Assembly: GCF_014174405.1 (NCBI RefSeq) | Contig: NZ_JACEGA010000001.1 | Coordinates: forward strand, 1 to 64,000 | Direction: 5' to 3' | DNA from: Variimorphobacter saccharofermentans | GTDB taxonomy: Bacteria; Bacillota; Clostridia; Lachnospirales; Lachnospiraceae | Length of the DNA stretch: 64,000 nt | Part shown: positions 8,124 to 17,604 of the stretch, piece by piece | How positions within the stretch are numbered: position 1 is the first letter of the stretch | Layout of the letters: every line of letters begins with the position of its first letter | Position numbers and translations under genes: made by a program | Notes under the pieces: model-generated | Database searches by the model: none | Told to the model about the DNA's origin: nothing | What the model saw: the letters and a program-made list of their open reading frames with translations, nothing else

Positions 8124-8918
8124 ATGTTAAGCCTAACAAATATTTATAAAACCTTTAATCCGAATACCGTGAACGAGAAAAGGGTATTAAACGGTTTGAA
8201 TTTGCATCTGAAGAAGGGTGATTTTGTAACAGTCATCGGTGGAAACGGAGCAGGAAAATCAACAATGCTCAATATGATAGCTGGAGTATATTATCCGGAC
8301 AGTGGCTCAATCGTTCTGGATGGTGTAGATATCACGAATTTGCCGGAATATCAAAGAGCCAAGTATTTGGGAAGAGTGTTTCAGGACCCTATGATGGGAA
8401 CGGCTGCGAATATGGAGATAGAAGAAAATCTGGCGCTTGCGTATCGTCGTGGAAAACGCAGAGGCTTAAGCTGGGGGATCACCAAAGAAGAAAAAGAAAA
8501 TTATGTGGAAAAATTGAAAATGCTGGACCTGGGTCTGGAGACAAGACTTACAGCAAAGGTAGGGTTGCTTTCCGGAGGCCAGCGACAGGCATTAACTCTG
8601 CTCATGGCAACATTACAGCAACCAAAGCTGCTTTTACTGGATGAACACACGGCAGCTCTGGATCCTAAAACGGCGAATAAAGTATTGGAATTATCGGAGC
8701 AGATGATTAAGGCTAGTGAGCTAACGGCACTAATGGTTACACATAATATGAAGAATGCTATTCAGTATGGTAACCGGTTAATTATGATGTATGAAGGTAA
8801 AATTATTTATGATGTGGAAGGTGACGAGAAGAAAAACTTACATGTAAGGGATTTACTTGAGAAATTTGAGATTGCCAGTGGCGGAGAATTTGCGAATGAT
8901 AAAATGATTCTTTCATAA
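8124..8918 (+). CDS. ABC transporter ATP-binding protein (TrpZ-like)
   Basis: A 264-residue cytoplasmic ATPase that powers the importer. Walker A GGNGAGKST is at residues 39-47, the Q-loop FQDP at 87-90, signature LSGGQRQ at 150-156, and Walker B LLLLDEHT at 170-177, followed by the D-loop and the H-loop MVTHN. All catalytic residues are present. It ends the three-gene importer. The next gene, a GGDEF protein, begins about 120 nt downstream with no clear terminator between them, so read-through is possible. Confidence 0.9.
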   Translation: MLSLTNIYKTFNPNTVNEKRVLNGLNLHLKKGDFVTVIGGNGAGKSTMLNMIAGVYYPDSGSIVLDGVDITNLPEYQRAKYLGRVFQDPMMGTAANMEIEENLALAYRRGKRRGLSWGITKEEKENYVEKLKMLDLGLETRLTAKVGLLSGGQRQALTLLMATLQQPKLLLLDEHTAALDPKTANKVLELSEQMIKASELTALMVTHNMKNAIQYGNRLIMMYEGKIIYDVEGDEKKNLHVRDLLEKFEIASGGEFANDKMILS

Positions 8919-9037
8919 AGTATTTGAACAATATTTATTTTCCTGTTAAAATGAGATGTAACCTTTTGGATAATGAGGTAGGAAATGTAAAAAATGTAAA
9001 TAAGGGGAATACTCTGCTTCGAACTGGGGGAATTAAA

Positions 9038-10960
9038 TTGTTTTACAATAACAAAAAGACAATAGGAGTATTCATTGCACAAGTAAATGCAGAATTTCAG
9101 GATCTTCTGAGTAGAGGGATAAGTACCAAAGCGATGGAGCTTGATTATAATGTCGCTTTTTTCACCAATTTTGGAGGGTATGGACAGCCTAGTTATGATA
9201 CGGGAGAGATCATGATTACTGATCTGCCAAATTATGAGGAACTAGATGGAGTCATCTTTGCATCGGATACAATGAACCTGGAAGAAATAAAAGAACGTTA
9301 CTTGAAGAATATACGAAACAGATGTCATTGCCCCGTCGTCAGCGTTCGAACAGAGCTCAAAGAATTTTATAATATATTGGTTGATAACAACGATATTTTA
9401 AGTGAATTAATCATTCATTACATAGAAGTTCATGGCTTTACCCGTATTAATTTTCTCGCCGGTCCTAAGGGACGATTGGATTCCGACAAGAGACTGGAGT
9501 GCTACAAACGGATCTTAAATGAGCACAATATACCGGTTGAAGAAGATCGAATTTATTATGGAGACTTCTGGAAGTATACAGGAGTTGATGCAGTTGAACA
9601 TTGGCTGAACAGTCCATTAGAATTACCACAGGCCATTGTCTGTGCAAATGATTATATGGCGATCACTGTATGCCGTGCTTTAGCGGAGAAGGGGATTGCT
9701 GTACCGGATCAAATCGCTGTCTCAGGATGTGATGATATTGAGGATGCAGCAGAATTTAGTCCGTCTTTAACAACGGTCAGAATGCCAATATTCGAAATGG
9801 GAGCAGCAGCAGTTAATACCATACACCAGCTTAATCTGGGAGTAGAACAGCCCCGTAACACCTATATGAAACCAGATACCATTTATCGCGCTTCCTGCGG
9901 ATGCAAAAGGAACTGGTACCATGAAAGTAATGAAAGAAGACGTAACCATATTATAGCAAGAGAGGAACTGTATCGGGCGATCATAGGAAATGCGTTTATG
10001 TCAACGGACTTAGCCGGTCTTACCAAATTGGAAGATGTAAGTGAGAAGATCGGTACCTATATCTACGAGAACAAAAACTTTACCCATTTTTGTCTGTGTC
10101 TCCATAGAAATTGGGATTTCTTCCATGAAGAAGGCGGAACAGAACCGGTTGTGGATGATGACAGAATGATTATGGAGATTGGATTTAAGAACAGAATGCT
10201 TCTGAGTAAAATTAAGTTTTCTAAGAAGAACTTAATTCCAAAGGAAATGGCGGAAGAGCAGGCGATGATCTATTATTTTGCTATATTGCATCATCAGGAT
10301 CATTATTTCGGGTATGCTGGTATCCGCTTTGATGCAATCCAAACCTATATGCTATCCTTCCAAACCTGGTTGTTCAATGTGTGCAATGCATTAGAGAATG
10401 TCAGAATTCACGGTGAACTAAGACGTTTGGTTTATCGCCTGGAGGATATGTCGGTCAGAGACGAGTTAACCGGACTTTATAACCGAAGAGTTATGGATAC
10501 TCTGGGCAAGAAATACCTAATGCAATGTGTGGAGAAGCAAGCAAAGCTAATGGTATTTACCGCGGACATGGACAAGCTGAAGTACATAAACGATAATTAT
10601 GGACATGCTAAAGGAGATATGGCAATCAAAGCAGTTGCTGATGCATTGTTGAAAGCAGCAGACGATGATGAAATCTGTATTCGGCTTGGAGGGGACGAAT
10701 TCATGGCCATTGGAATCGATTATGATGACAATAAAATGATGAAGTTTGTTCTAGCCTTCGTTGATGAGCTAAATGAGTTTAATAAAAACAGTGACACAAT
10801 TTATTTATACGTAAGTTACGGCTGGCATATCGTGTTACCGGATGAGAATACCAGCCTGGAGGAATGTCTTATGGTGGCTGACTCTCATATGTATAAGCAA
10901 AAATATGACAAAGCGTCAAACCATATCCGGGCAAATTTACCATTTACTGAATCCATGTAA
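9038..10960 (+). CDS. LacI-fold sensor/GGDEF diguanylate cyclase, copy 1
   Basis: About 640 residues. Residues 1-290 resemble the ligand-binding domain of LacI-family regulators (GVFIAQVNAEF, SGCDDIEDAAEFSPSLTTV) but lack the DNA-binding helix-turn-helix. An unassigned middle region follows, then a GGDEF domain at about 470-625 with intact GGDEF at 551-555. The RxxD inhibitory site is replaced by DDDE. No signal or membrane segment is seen, so it should act in the cytoplasm, making c-di-GMP in response to a small ligand. I chose TTG at 9038 (GGGGGAA upstream) because its paralog at 11132 starts at the matching position. Confidence 0.85.
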   Translation: MFYNNKKTIGVFIAQVNAEFQDLLSRGISTKAMELDYNVAFFTNFGGYGQPSYDTGEIMITDLPNYEELDGVIFASDTMNLEEIKERYLKNIRNRCHCPVVSVRTELKEFYNILVDNNDILSELIIHYIEVHGFTRINFLAGPKGRLDSDKRLECYKRILNEHNIPVEEDRIYYGDFWKYTGVDAVEHWLNSPLELPQAIVCANDYMAITVCRALAEKGIAVPDQIAVSGCDDIEDAAEFSPSLTTVRMPIFEMGAAAVNTIHQLNLGVEQPRNTYMKPDTIYRASCGCKRNWYHESNERRRNHIIAREELYRAIIGNAFMSTDLAGLTKLEDVSEKIGTYIYENKNFTHFCLCLHRNWDFFHEEGGTEPVVDDDRMIMEIGFKNRMLLSKIKFSKKNLIPKEMAEEQAMIYYFAILHHQDHYFGYAGIRFDAIQTYMLSFQTWLFNVCNALENVRIHGELRRLVYRLEDMSVRDELTGLYNRRVMDTLGKKYLMQCVEKQAKLMVFTADMDKLKYINDNYGHAKGDMAIKAVADALLKAADDDEICIRLGGDEFMAIGIDYDDNKMMKFVLAFVDELNEFNKNSDTIYLYVSYGWHIVLPDENTSLEECLMVADSHMYKQKYDKASNHIRANLPFTESM

Positions 10961-10974
10961 ATCTATCATAATGG

Positions 10975-11017
10975 CACTATCATATTCTCAAAATATTGGG
11001 AATTGATAGTGTTTTTT
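10975..11017 (+). terminator. terminator between the two GGDEF paralogs
   Basis: An 8-bp closing stem (10975-10982 with 11004-11011), followed directly by six T residues. The paralogs are therefore likely separate transcripts. Confidence 0.75.
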
Positions 11018-11131
11018 GGTATCAATTTTAAACATTTTTCACAACTCATGAAGTCATAACTTGTTTTTCGATACAACATGATATATAGTTTATTTATTAG
11101 GGATGACAATAAAAGAAGGCAGGAGATTTCT

Positions 11132-13060
11132 ATGTTTAATAACAATAGAAAAACAATCGGAGTTTTTGTTTCACAGATACATCAGGAATTTCAGGTAAAC
11201 CTTTGTAAAGGAATTAGTAAAAGAGCAAGGGAGTTAGGATATAATGTTGCATACTTTGCTAATTTTATAGGTTATGGTGAAATGTTGTATGAATTAGGTG
11301 AGAAAAACATTGCCAACCTACCAGTATACGAAGACTTAAGTGGTATTATCATATTACCGGACAGCATGAATGTAAGTGGATTTGAGGAGATAATCTTTGA
11401 TAAGATTAAGAAGAAAGCAAACTGTCCGGTTGTAAGTGTTCGTAAGAAAATGGACGATTATTATAATGTGTTAGTGAAGGACGAGCTGGTTTTAGACGAA
11501 GTTATAAGACATTTTATTGTTGATCATGGATATAGAAAGATTAATTTTCTTACAGGACCTAAGGACAATCCGGTGTCTATCAGCAGGCTGGAGACCTATA
11601 AAAGAATTTTAACAGAGTATAACATACCTTATGAAGAGGAACGAATTTATTACGGAGATTTCTGGAAGTTTTCATCCTATGATGCAGTAAACTATTGGTT
11701 CATGAATCCGGAAATGAGTGTGGAGGCTATTATCTGTGCCAACGATTATATGGCAATCAATACCTGTAAAGCGTTAGCGGAAAGAGGCATCTCGGTTCCG
11801 GAGGATATTGCTGTGTCCGGGTGTGACAATTTAGCGATTACAGAGGATTACTCTCCTTTTATTACTACGGTAGGTATGCCGGTATTTGATATGGGTATTG
11901 AAGCGGTGAACAAGATTTATCTTCATAATGAGGGAGTGGAACAGGAGCAAACCTCCTATCTTGAAACGATAACCATTATTCGTGAATCCTGTGGATGTAA
12001 AATGAGGGATAACAAGGGTAAAGTATCAAATAAGAGAAATCAGATTGTGGATGAGTTAGAGGCCAAGGAGAAAGCTATTTTTTATAATTCGTTTATGTCA
12101 GTTGAGCTAACGAAAATTAAACAAATAGATGAGCTGGATCAGAAACTGGCTTCCTTAATATACATGAATGAGGGTTATAACAGCTTCTTTATGTGTCTTA
12201 ATAAGGACTGGGACTTATATAGTGCCAAGGATATGCCGGAAGAAGACAGTGTGAAGGATATGATTATGGAGGTAGGAATCAAGAATGGAGAAATGCTTGA
12301 AAAGCAGGAGTTTACTAAACCTTTTCTTCTTCCACCCAATGTGATGGACGAGAATCCTCAGATATTTATATTTAATGTCCTTCATTATCAGGAGGTATGC
12401 TTTGGTTATACAGCCATCAACTTTATTAATGATGGTGTAAGTAAACTATCCTATCAGGGCTGGCTAATTAATGTTTGTAATACGTTGGAGAATATTCGAA
12501 TTCATAATGAATTAAATCGCCTGGTATATAAGCTGGAGGATATGTATATTAAAGATGAGCTTACCGGATTATACAATCGCAGGGCACTTGAAAGTCTCGG
12601 TCAAAAATACCTGAGGCAATGCATAGAGGAGAATTTGAACTTCATGATCTTTACAGCGGATATGGATAAACTGAAGTTTATCAATGATAAGTATGGACAT
12701 GCTTCTGGGGATATTGCAATCAAAGCAGTTGCCAATGCACTTTTTTATGCAGCGGATGATGATGAGATCTGCATGAGAATTGGTGGGGACGAGTTTGTTG
12801 TTATCGGTATGGAATATGATGAGCAGAAGCTGGAACGGTTTATTCAGAAGTTTGAAGAAGAGATTAATCGTTTTAATCAGGAAGAAAATAACCCATTTAC
12901 TGTGAGTGTGAGTCATGGTTTTAGCATATTTAAGCCGAATAAAAAAGTAACCATAGAGGATTGTCTGCTCGTGGCAGATTCCAAGCTTTACCAGCAGAAA
13001 TATGAGAAGGAAAAGTTGCGTCTAAAAAGCAGAAATCACATATTCGAAATTGAGAATTAA
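11132..13060 (+). CDS. LacI-fold sensor/GGDEF diguanylate cyclase, copy 2
   Basis: A 642-residue paralog of the preceding gene, collinear throughout. It has a LacI-type sensor without helix-turn-helix, the shared motif RIYYGDFWK, an unassigned middle and a GGDEF domain with intact GGDEF at 551-555. The inhibitory RxxD site is again DDDE. ATG 11132 has AGGAGA upstream. The pair looks like a tandem duplication whose sensor pockets have diverged, so the two may respond to different ligands. It lies 17 nt before the decarboxylase gene, which may be read from the same transcript. Confidence 0.85.
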   Translation: MFNNNRKTIGVFVSQIHQEFQVNLCKGISKRARELGYNVAYFANFIGYGEMLYELGEKNIANLPVYEDLSGIIILPDSMNVSGFEEIIFDKIKKKANCPVVSVRKKMDDYYNVLVKDELVLDEVIRHFIVDHGYRKINFLTGPKDNPVSISRLETYKRILTEYNIPYEEERIYYGDFWKFSSYDAVNYWFMNPEMSVEAIICANDYMAINTCKALAERGISVPEDIAVSGCDNLAITEDYSPFITTVGMPVFDMGIEAVNKIYLHNEGVEQEQTSYLETITIIRESCGCKMRDNKGKVSNKRNQIVDELEAKEKAIFYNSFMSVELTKIKQIDELDQKLASLIYMNEGYNSFFMCLNKDWDLYSAKDMPEEDSVKDMIMEVGIKNGEMLEKQEFTKPFLLPPNVMDENPQIFIFNVLHYQEVCFGYTAINFINDGVSKLSYQGWLINVCNTLENIRIHNELNRLVYKLEDMYIKDELTGLYNRRALESLGQKYLRQCIEENLNFMIFTADMDKLKFINDKYGHASGDIAIKAVANALFYAADDDEICMRIGGDEFVVIGMEYDEQKLERFIQKFEEEINRFNQEENNPFTVSVSHGFSIFKPNKKVTIEDCLLVADSKLYQQKYEKEKLRLKSRNHIFEIEN

Positions 13061-13077
13061 AGGAAGGACAATGTGTA

Positions 13078-14505
13078 TTGGACAGGTTATATGATAAATT
13101 AGTAGCTTATTGCAATGGGGATTATTATCCCATGCATATGCCGGGACATAAACGGAATGTGGATATGCTTTCTATGGAGAATCCGTATCGTTTTGATATC
13201 ACTGAGATTGAAGGATTTGATAATCTGCACCAGGCGGAAGGAATATTAATGGAGCTGTCACAGAGGATCTGTAAGCTTTACGGTTCCCGTAGATCGTACC
13301 CATTAATTAACGGAAGTACTGCGGGTATTTTAACAGCACTGTCTGTTGCAACGTCAAGAGGGGATAAGGTCCTGGTAGCTCGTAATGCCCATAAGTCAGT
13401 ATATCATGGAGTTATCCAGATGGGGCTGAGACCAGTCTACATTTATCCACAGGTTGCTTCCAATCCGACCATTTATTGTGGATTAAATGCTGATCAAATC
13501 GAGGAAGCGTTGATAAAGGAGAAAAACGTCAAAGCAGTTATCATAACTTCTCCGACCTATGAAGGAATTGTTTCGGATATTAATCATATAGCAAAAGTGG
13601 TACACAAATATGACGCATTATTAATTGTTGACGAAGCGCATGGTGCACATTTTGGATTTTATGAGAGTTTTCCTAAGAGTGCTATTTATTGCGGTGCGGA
13701 TCTTGTAATACAAAGCTTTCATAAAACACTTCCCTCATTAACGCAAACAGCAGTATTACACTCTATGGTAGAGGAGTTGGACAGTAAAATACGCAAATAT
13801 CTTGCAATTTATCAGACGAGTAGTCCATCCTACGTGCTACTGTCTGGGATCGATCACTGTATCAGTATCCTGGAGGATCATGCGAATACGGTATTTCATA
13901 GCTATACGGAGTTACTGAAGGATTTCTATCATAGAATGAAGACCTTAGAAAAACTCAGGGTAATTAATCAGATTCAGATGGGAAGCTATGAAGCTTTTGA
14001 TTGGGATATGTCTAAAATCATCATATCTGTTCAAAACACCACGATCACTGCTCAAGAGCTCCATAGTAAGCTACGTGAGGAGTATCATATTGTGATGGAG
14101 ATGGAAGCTATGGATTACGTTCTTGGAATGACCAGCATCTGTGATACGAAAGAGGGCTTTAATCGATTAGCCGAGGCTTTGATATCCATAGACAGGGAAG
14201 TGGAGTTGTTACAGAGAGAAGCAACAAGTAGTGTTAATGATATCCTGCAAAGATCTCCTCTTCAAGTAATGTGTCCACAGGAGGCATTTGAAAGAGCATC
14301 GGAGATTGTCCCATTACATAATAGTGAAGGTAGAATAGCTGCAACCTTTGTCAGCCTCTTTCCGCCGGGGTCTCCATTGCTGGTTCCAGGAGAACTGATT
14401 GATCAAACATTGATTGATTACATCAGGCTGGTAAAGCAAAAGGGGATTGCAATTACCGGACTCTCAGGAATGGATAAATTACAGATAGAAGTGCTTCAGG
14501 AATGA
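13078..14505 (+). CDS. Orn/Lys/Arg decarboxylase family PLP enzyme (YaaO-like)
   Basis: A 475-residue fold-type I PLP enzyme. Visible are MPGHKR at 21-26, the phosphate-binding NGST at 78-81, DEAHGAH at 185-191 and the Schiff-base lysine K216 in SFHKTLPS. The C-terminal domain of the family follows. It is expected to decarboxylate lysine, arginine or ornithine to a polyamine precursor; which one cannot be told. It starts with TTG at 13078 behind AAGGAAGG. It heads an operon matching the Bacillus yaaO-to-yabC order. Confidence 0.88.
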   Translation: MDRLYDKLVAYCNGDYYPMHMPGHKRNVDMLSMENPYRFDITEIEGFDNLHQAEGILMELSQRICKLYGSRRSYPLINGSTAGILTALSVATSRGDKVLVARNAHKSVYHGVIQMGLRPVYIYPQVASNPTIYCGLNADQIEEALIKEKNVKAVIITSPTYEGIVSDINHIAKVVHKYDALLIVDEAHGAHFGFYESFPKSAIYCGADLVIQSFHKTLPSLTQTAVLHSMVEELDSKIRKYLAIYQTSSPSYVLLSGIDHCISILEDHANTVFHSYTELLKDFYHRMKTLEKLRVINQIQMGSYEAFDWDMSKIIISVQNTTITAQELHSKLREEYHIVMEMEAMDYVLGMTSICDTKEGFNRLAEALISIDREVELLQREATSSVNDILQRSPLQVMCPQEAFERASEIVPLHNSEGRIAATFVSLFPPGSPLLVPGELIDQTLIDYIRLVKQKGIAITGLSGMDKLQIEVLQE

Positions 14506-14558
14506 GAGTATTTGATTAGACGCGAATAAAACGTTTGGAATGAGAAAGGAACGAAATA

Positions 14559-15155
14559 ATGGGTAGGATTTTCATCGTTATGGGAAAAAGTGCAACCGGG
14601 AAGGATACCATATATAAAAGGTTACTGGAAACCGAAGAATTGAATCTGAAGACAGCCGTTATGTATACTACCCGGCCAATCAGAAAATCGGAAGTAAATG
14701 GTGTGGAATATATTTTTGTTAATGAAGAAAAATTACATGAGCTTCAAAAGCAGAATAAAATAATAGAACACCGCTCCTATGAAACGATTCATGGTACCTG
14801 GCACTATTTTACTGTAAATGATGGGCAGATTCAGCTTGAGAAGTCTGATTATCTTATGATCGGAACATTGGAGACATATCAGCAAATAAGGGAATACTTT
14901 GGTAAGGATAAAGTAATACCAATCTATATAGAGGTAGAGGATGGCATACGTCTTATGCGTGCTATCAAAAGGGAGCAAAAGCAGGAGCAGCCCAAATATG
15001 CTGAAATGTGCAGAAGGTATCTGGCAGATGAAGAGGATTTTTCCGAAGAAAACCTTAAGAAGTATGGCATCACAAAACGATATCAAAATATAGATATCAA
15101 TATTTGCTTATTTAACGTAATAGAGGATATCAAAAATTTTACTGTAAAGAATTGA
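14559..15155 (+). CDS. guanylate kinase-like protein
   Basis: 198 residues. It has a P-loop GKSATGKDT at 9-17 and the guanylate-kinase signature TTRPIRKSEVNGVEY at about 37-51. It would phosphorylate GMP to GDP if active. The C-terminal half is divergent from standard Gmk, so substrate specificity is uncertain. In the syntenic Bacillus operon this position is held by thymidylate kinase (tmk), but the motifs here are clearly of the guanylate-kinase type. The ATG follows GAAAGGA. Confidence 0.75.
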   Translation: MGRIFIVMGKSATGKDTIYKRLLETEELNLKTAVMYTTRPIRKSEVNGVEYIFVNEEKLHELQKQNKIIEHRSYETIHGTWHYFTVNDGQIQLEKSDYLMIGTLETYQQIREYFGKDKVIPIYIEVEDGIRLMRAIKREQKQEQPKYAEMCRRYLADEEDFSEENLKKYGITKRYQNIDINICLFNVIEDIKNFTVKN

Positions 15156-15217
15156 GATAATGTGTTATACTTATAGTCAGCTTCACATATTCCGTTCATG
15201 TACAAAGGAGGTCCGTT

Positions 15218-15658
15218 ATGGAGATTAAAGTAAACCAAATGCAGCCAGTTAATCCGATAGAGCAAAAGCCATCGGTGCCGGAAGCAGACGGTACTTTTAA
15301 GTTTACGTTAATTTCTCATATTGAGGAACAAGAACTGCAGGCTAGGTTGAATGTAATTCTGCAGGAAATATCTGCGCAAGGGAAAAAGCTTGCAAAGCAT
15401 ATGGATGTAACGGATATGAAGCATTATCGAGAGCTGATCAAGGAATTTATGAATGAAATAGTGAATCGTTCCCACAAGTTCTCCAGAGAGAATTTCCTTG
15501 ATAAGAAAGGCAGACATAGAGTTTATACTATGATCAAACTGGTGGATAAGAATTTGGACGAGCTGGCAGCAGAACTGATTAAGGATGAGAAGGATCATAT
15601 CACGATTTTAAATAAAATAGATGAAATTAGAGGATTGTTACTGGATATATTAACATAA
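15218..15658 (+). CDS. yaaR: YaaR family protein (DUF327)
   Basis: A 146-residue, mostly helical cytoplasmic protein. The helical core contains [14 protein letters not shown] and the conserved [13 protein letters not shown]...[10 protein letters not shown] block, followed by the [12 protein letters not shown] helix. This family is found beside holB in Firmicutes, as here. Its molecular role is not established. AGGAGG lies just before the ATG at 15218, and holB follows after 43 nt. Confidence 0.85.
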   Translation: MEIKVNQMQPVNPIEQKPSVPEADGTFKFTLISHIEEQELQARLNVILQEISAQGKKLAKHMDVTDMKHYRELIKEFMNEIVNRSHKFSRENFLDKKGRHRVYTMIKLVDKNLDELAAELIKDEKDHITILNKIDEIRGLLLDILT

Positions 15659-15701
15659 AGTTCGGATATCATAGTCTGTAAGGCAGGCGATTGGAGGTAC
15701 T

Positions 15702-16697
15702 ATGCAGAATTTTGGTTTGATTATCGGTCATGAAAGCATTATTGAACATCTGCAAAATGCAATTAGCTCCCGAAAAGTTTCGCATGCATATATCATATGT
15801 GGTGAAGAGGGTATGGGAAAAAAGCTACTGGCCGGAGTGTTTGCTAAAACACTGCAATGTGAGGAAGGTGGCATCGAAGCCTGTAATCGCTGTAAATCCT
15901 GTATGCAATATGATTCTGGGAATCATCCGGATATCATATGGGTTACTCATGAGAAAGCCAGTATCGGTGTGGATGATATCCGAGTACAGGTGAATGCAGA
16001 CATACACGTAAAGCCATATAACAGCCCTTATAAGGTATATATTATTGATTCTGCGGACAAGTTAACGGAACAGGCACAAAATGCGTTGCTGAAAACGATA
16101 GAGGAACCCCCGGAATATGCGATTATTTTGCTTCTGGTGAATAATATTAGCAGTATGCTGCCAACCATACTATCTAGGTGTGTTCTATTGAATCTAAGAC
16201 CTGTCGATAAGCAACAGATCAAAGAATATCTGATGACCCGTCATCATATTCCGGATTATAAGGCGGAGATGGCAGCAGCATTTTCTGGTGGAAACGTAGG
16301 GAAAGCGATTAAGTATGCCTCCTCAGAAGAGTTCGAACAAATGAAGGAGAATGTACTTCATATATTAAAATATATCGATGAAATGGAACTTCATGAGATA
16401 GTATCCGGTCTTAAAACCCTTACGTCCAATAAGGCATCCATTGAAGATTATATTGATTTAATGCTTTTATGGTATAGGGACGTACTAATGTACAAGGCTA
16501 CCATGAATCCAGATTTATTACTATACAGAGAGGAGCTTACCTTTCTGAAGATCCAGGCCAATACCAGAAGCTATGAAGGTGTTGAGAATATTATAAAAGC
16601 CATGGAAAAAGCGAAAATAAGATTAAAAGCCAATGTTAATTTTGATATTGCAATTGAGCTTATGTTACTTACTATAAAGGAGAACAGCAATGGTTAA
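15702..16697 (+). CDS. holB: DNA polymerase III subunit delta'
   Basis: A 331-residue clamp-loader subunit. The N-terminal AAA+ module has GEEGMGKK at 34-41; the usual Ser/Thr after GK is Lys, consistent with the non-hydrolysing delta' role. A zinc-binding CNRCKSC cluster is at 61-67 with another Cys at 53. The LSRC motif of clamp loaders follows. It works with DnaX and HolA to load the beta clamp. It overlaps ricT by 8 nt, indicating translational coupling. Confidence 0.92.
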   Translation: MQNFGLIIGHESIIEHLQNAISSRKVSHAYIICGEEGMGKKLLAGVFAKTLQCEEGGIEACNRCKSCMQYDSGNHPDIIWVTHEKASIGVDDIRVQVNADIHVKPYNSPYKVYIIDSADKLTEQAQNALLKTIEEPPEYAIILLLVNNISSMLPTILSRCVLLNLRPVDKQQIKEYLMTRHHIPDYKAEMAAAFSGGNVGKAIKYASSEEFEQMKENVLHILKYIDEMELHEIVSGLKTLTSNKASIEDYIDLMLLWYRDVLMYKATMNPDLLLYREELTFLKIQANTRSYEGVENIIKAMEKAKIRLKANVNFDIAIELMLLTIKENSNG

Positions 16698-17604
16698 TGT
16701 AATCGGTGTAAGATTTCGTAGAGCAGGAAAGATCTATTATTTTGATCCTGCAGGATACGATATTAAACAGGGGGATAATGTAATTGTTGAAACGGCCAGA
16801 GGAATTGAATACGGTATGGTAGTATTGGGTCCTCGCCTTGTGGAGGATGACAAAATCATTCAACCATTAAAGCCGGTTATCCGTCAGGCAACCGAAGAGG
16901 ATGATGCAATTGAAAGAAAGAATAAAGAGAAGGAAAAAGAAGCATTCGCTATTTGCCTTGAGAAAATCAAAAAACACGGTTTAGAAATGAAGTTAATTGA
17001 TTCAGAATATACCTTTGATAACAATAAGGTGCTTTTCTACTTTACGGCAGATGGAAGAATTGATTTTCGTGAGCTGGTAAAGGACCTTGCCTCTGTTTTT
17101 AAGACAAGAATAGAATTAAGACAAATTGGTGTAAGGGACGAGACCAAAATTGTTGGGGGAATTGGGATTTGTGGAAGACCGTTATGCTGTCATACCCATT
17201 TATCTGAGTTCGCTCCCGTTTCCATTAAGATGGCAAAGGAGCAAAATCTTTCTCTGAATCCAACGAAGATTTCCGGTGTTTGCGGAAGACTTATGTGCTG
17301 TCTTAAGAATGAGGAAGAGGCTTATGAAGAACTGAACAGTAAGCTGCCTAATGTGGGAGATTTCGTTACAACGAAGGATAATTTAAAGGGTGAAGTGTCA
17401 AGCGTCAGTGTTCTGAAGCAGTTGGTAAAGGTTATTGTTACCTTGGAAAATGATGAAAAGGAAGTTCGTGAATATAAAGTGGATGATTTGCGCTTCAATA
17501 AAAAGAAACGGAAAGAGAAAACAACTTCAATTGAGGATGAGGAATTAAGAGTATTGGAGCTGTTAGAAAAGAAGGAAGGAAAATCCCTACTGGATGATGA
17601 ATAA
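16690..17604 (+). CDS. ricT: PSP1-domain protein RicT (YaaT), stage 0 sporulation protein
   Basis: A 304-residue PSP1-domain protein. It has the paired cysteine motifs GICGRPLCC (about 158-166) and GVCGRLMCC that bind iron-sulfur clusters in the RicAFT complex. In Bacillus this complex assists mRNA processing by RNase Y and affects sporulation and biofilm development. The tail is charged and lysine/glutamate-rich. The start overlaps holB by 8 nt and the end overlaps trmN6 by 11 nt. Confidence 0.92.
   Translation: MVNVIGVRFRRAGKIYYFDPAGYDIKQGDNVIVETARGIEYGMVVLGPRLVEDDKIIQPLKPVIRQATEEDDAIERKNKEKEKEAFAICLEKIKKHGLEMKLIDSEYTFDNNKVLFYFTADGRIDFRELVKDLASVFKTRIELRQIGVRDETKIVGGIGICGRPLCCHTHLSEFAPVSIKMAKEQNLSLNPTKISGVCGRLMCCLKNEEEAYEELNSKLPNVGDFVTTKDNLKGEVSSVSVLKQLVKVIVTLENDEKEVREYKVDDLRFNKKKRKEKTTSIEDEELRVLELLEKKEGKSLLDDE

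Noticed and set aside
15795..15830. Loss of function in HolB because the P-loop has GKK instead of GKT/S
   Set aside because: Delta' subunits normally lack a functional ATPase P-loop, so this is expected.
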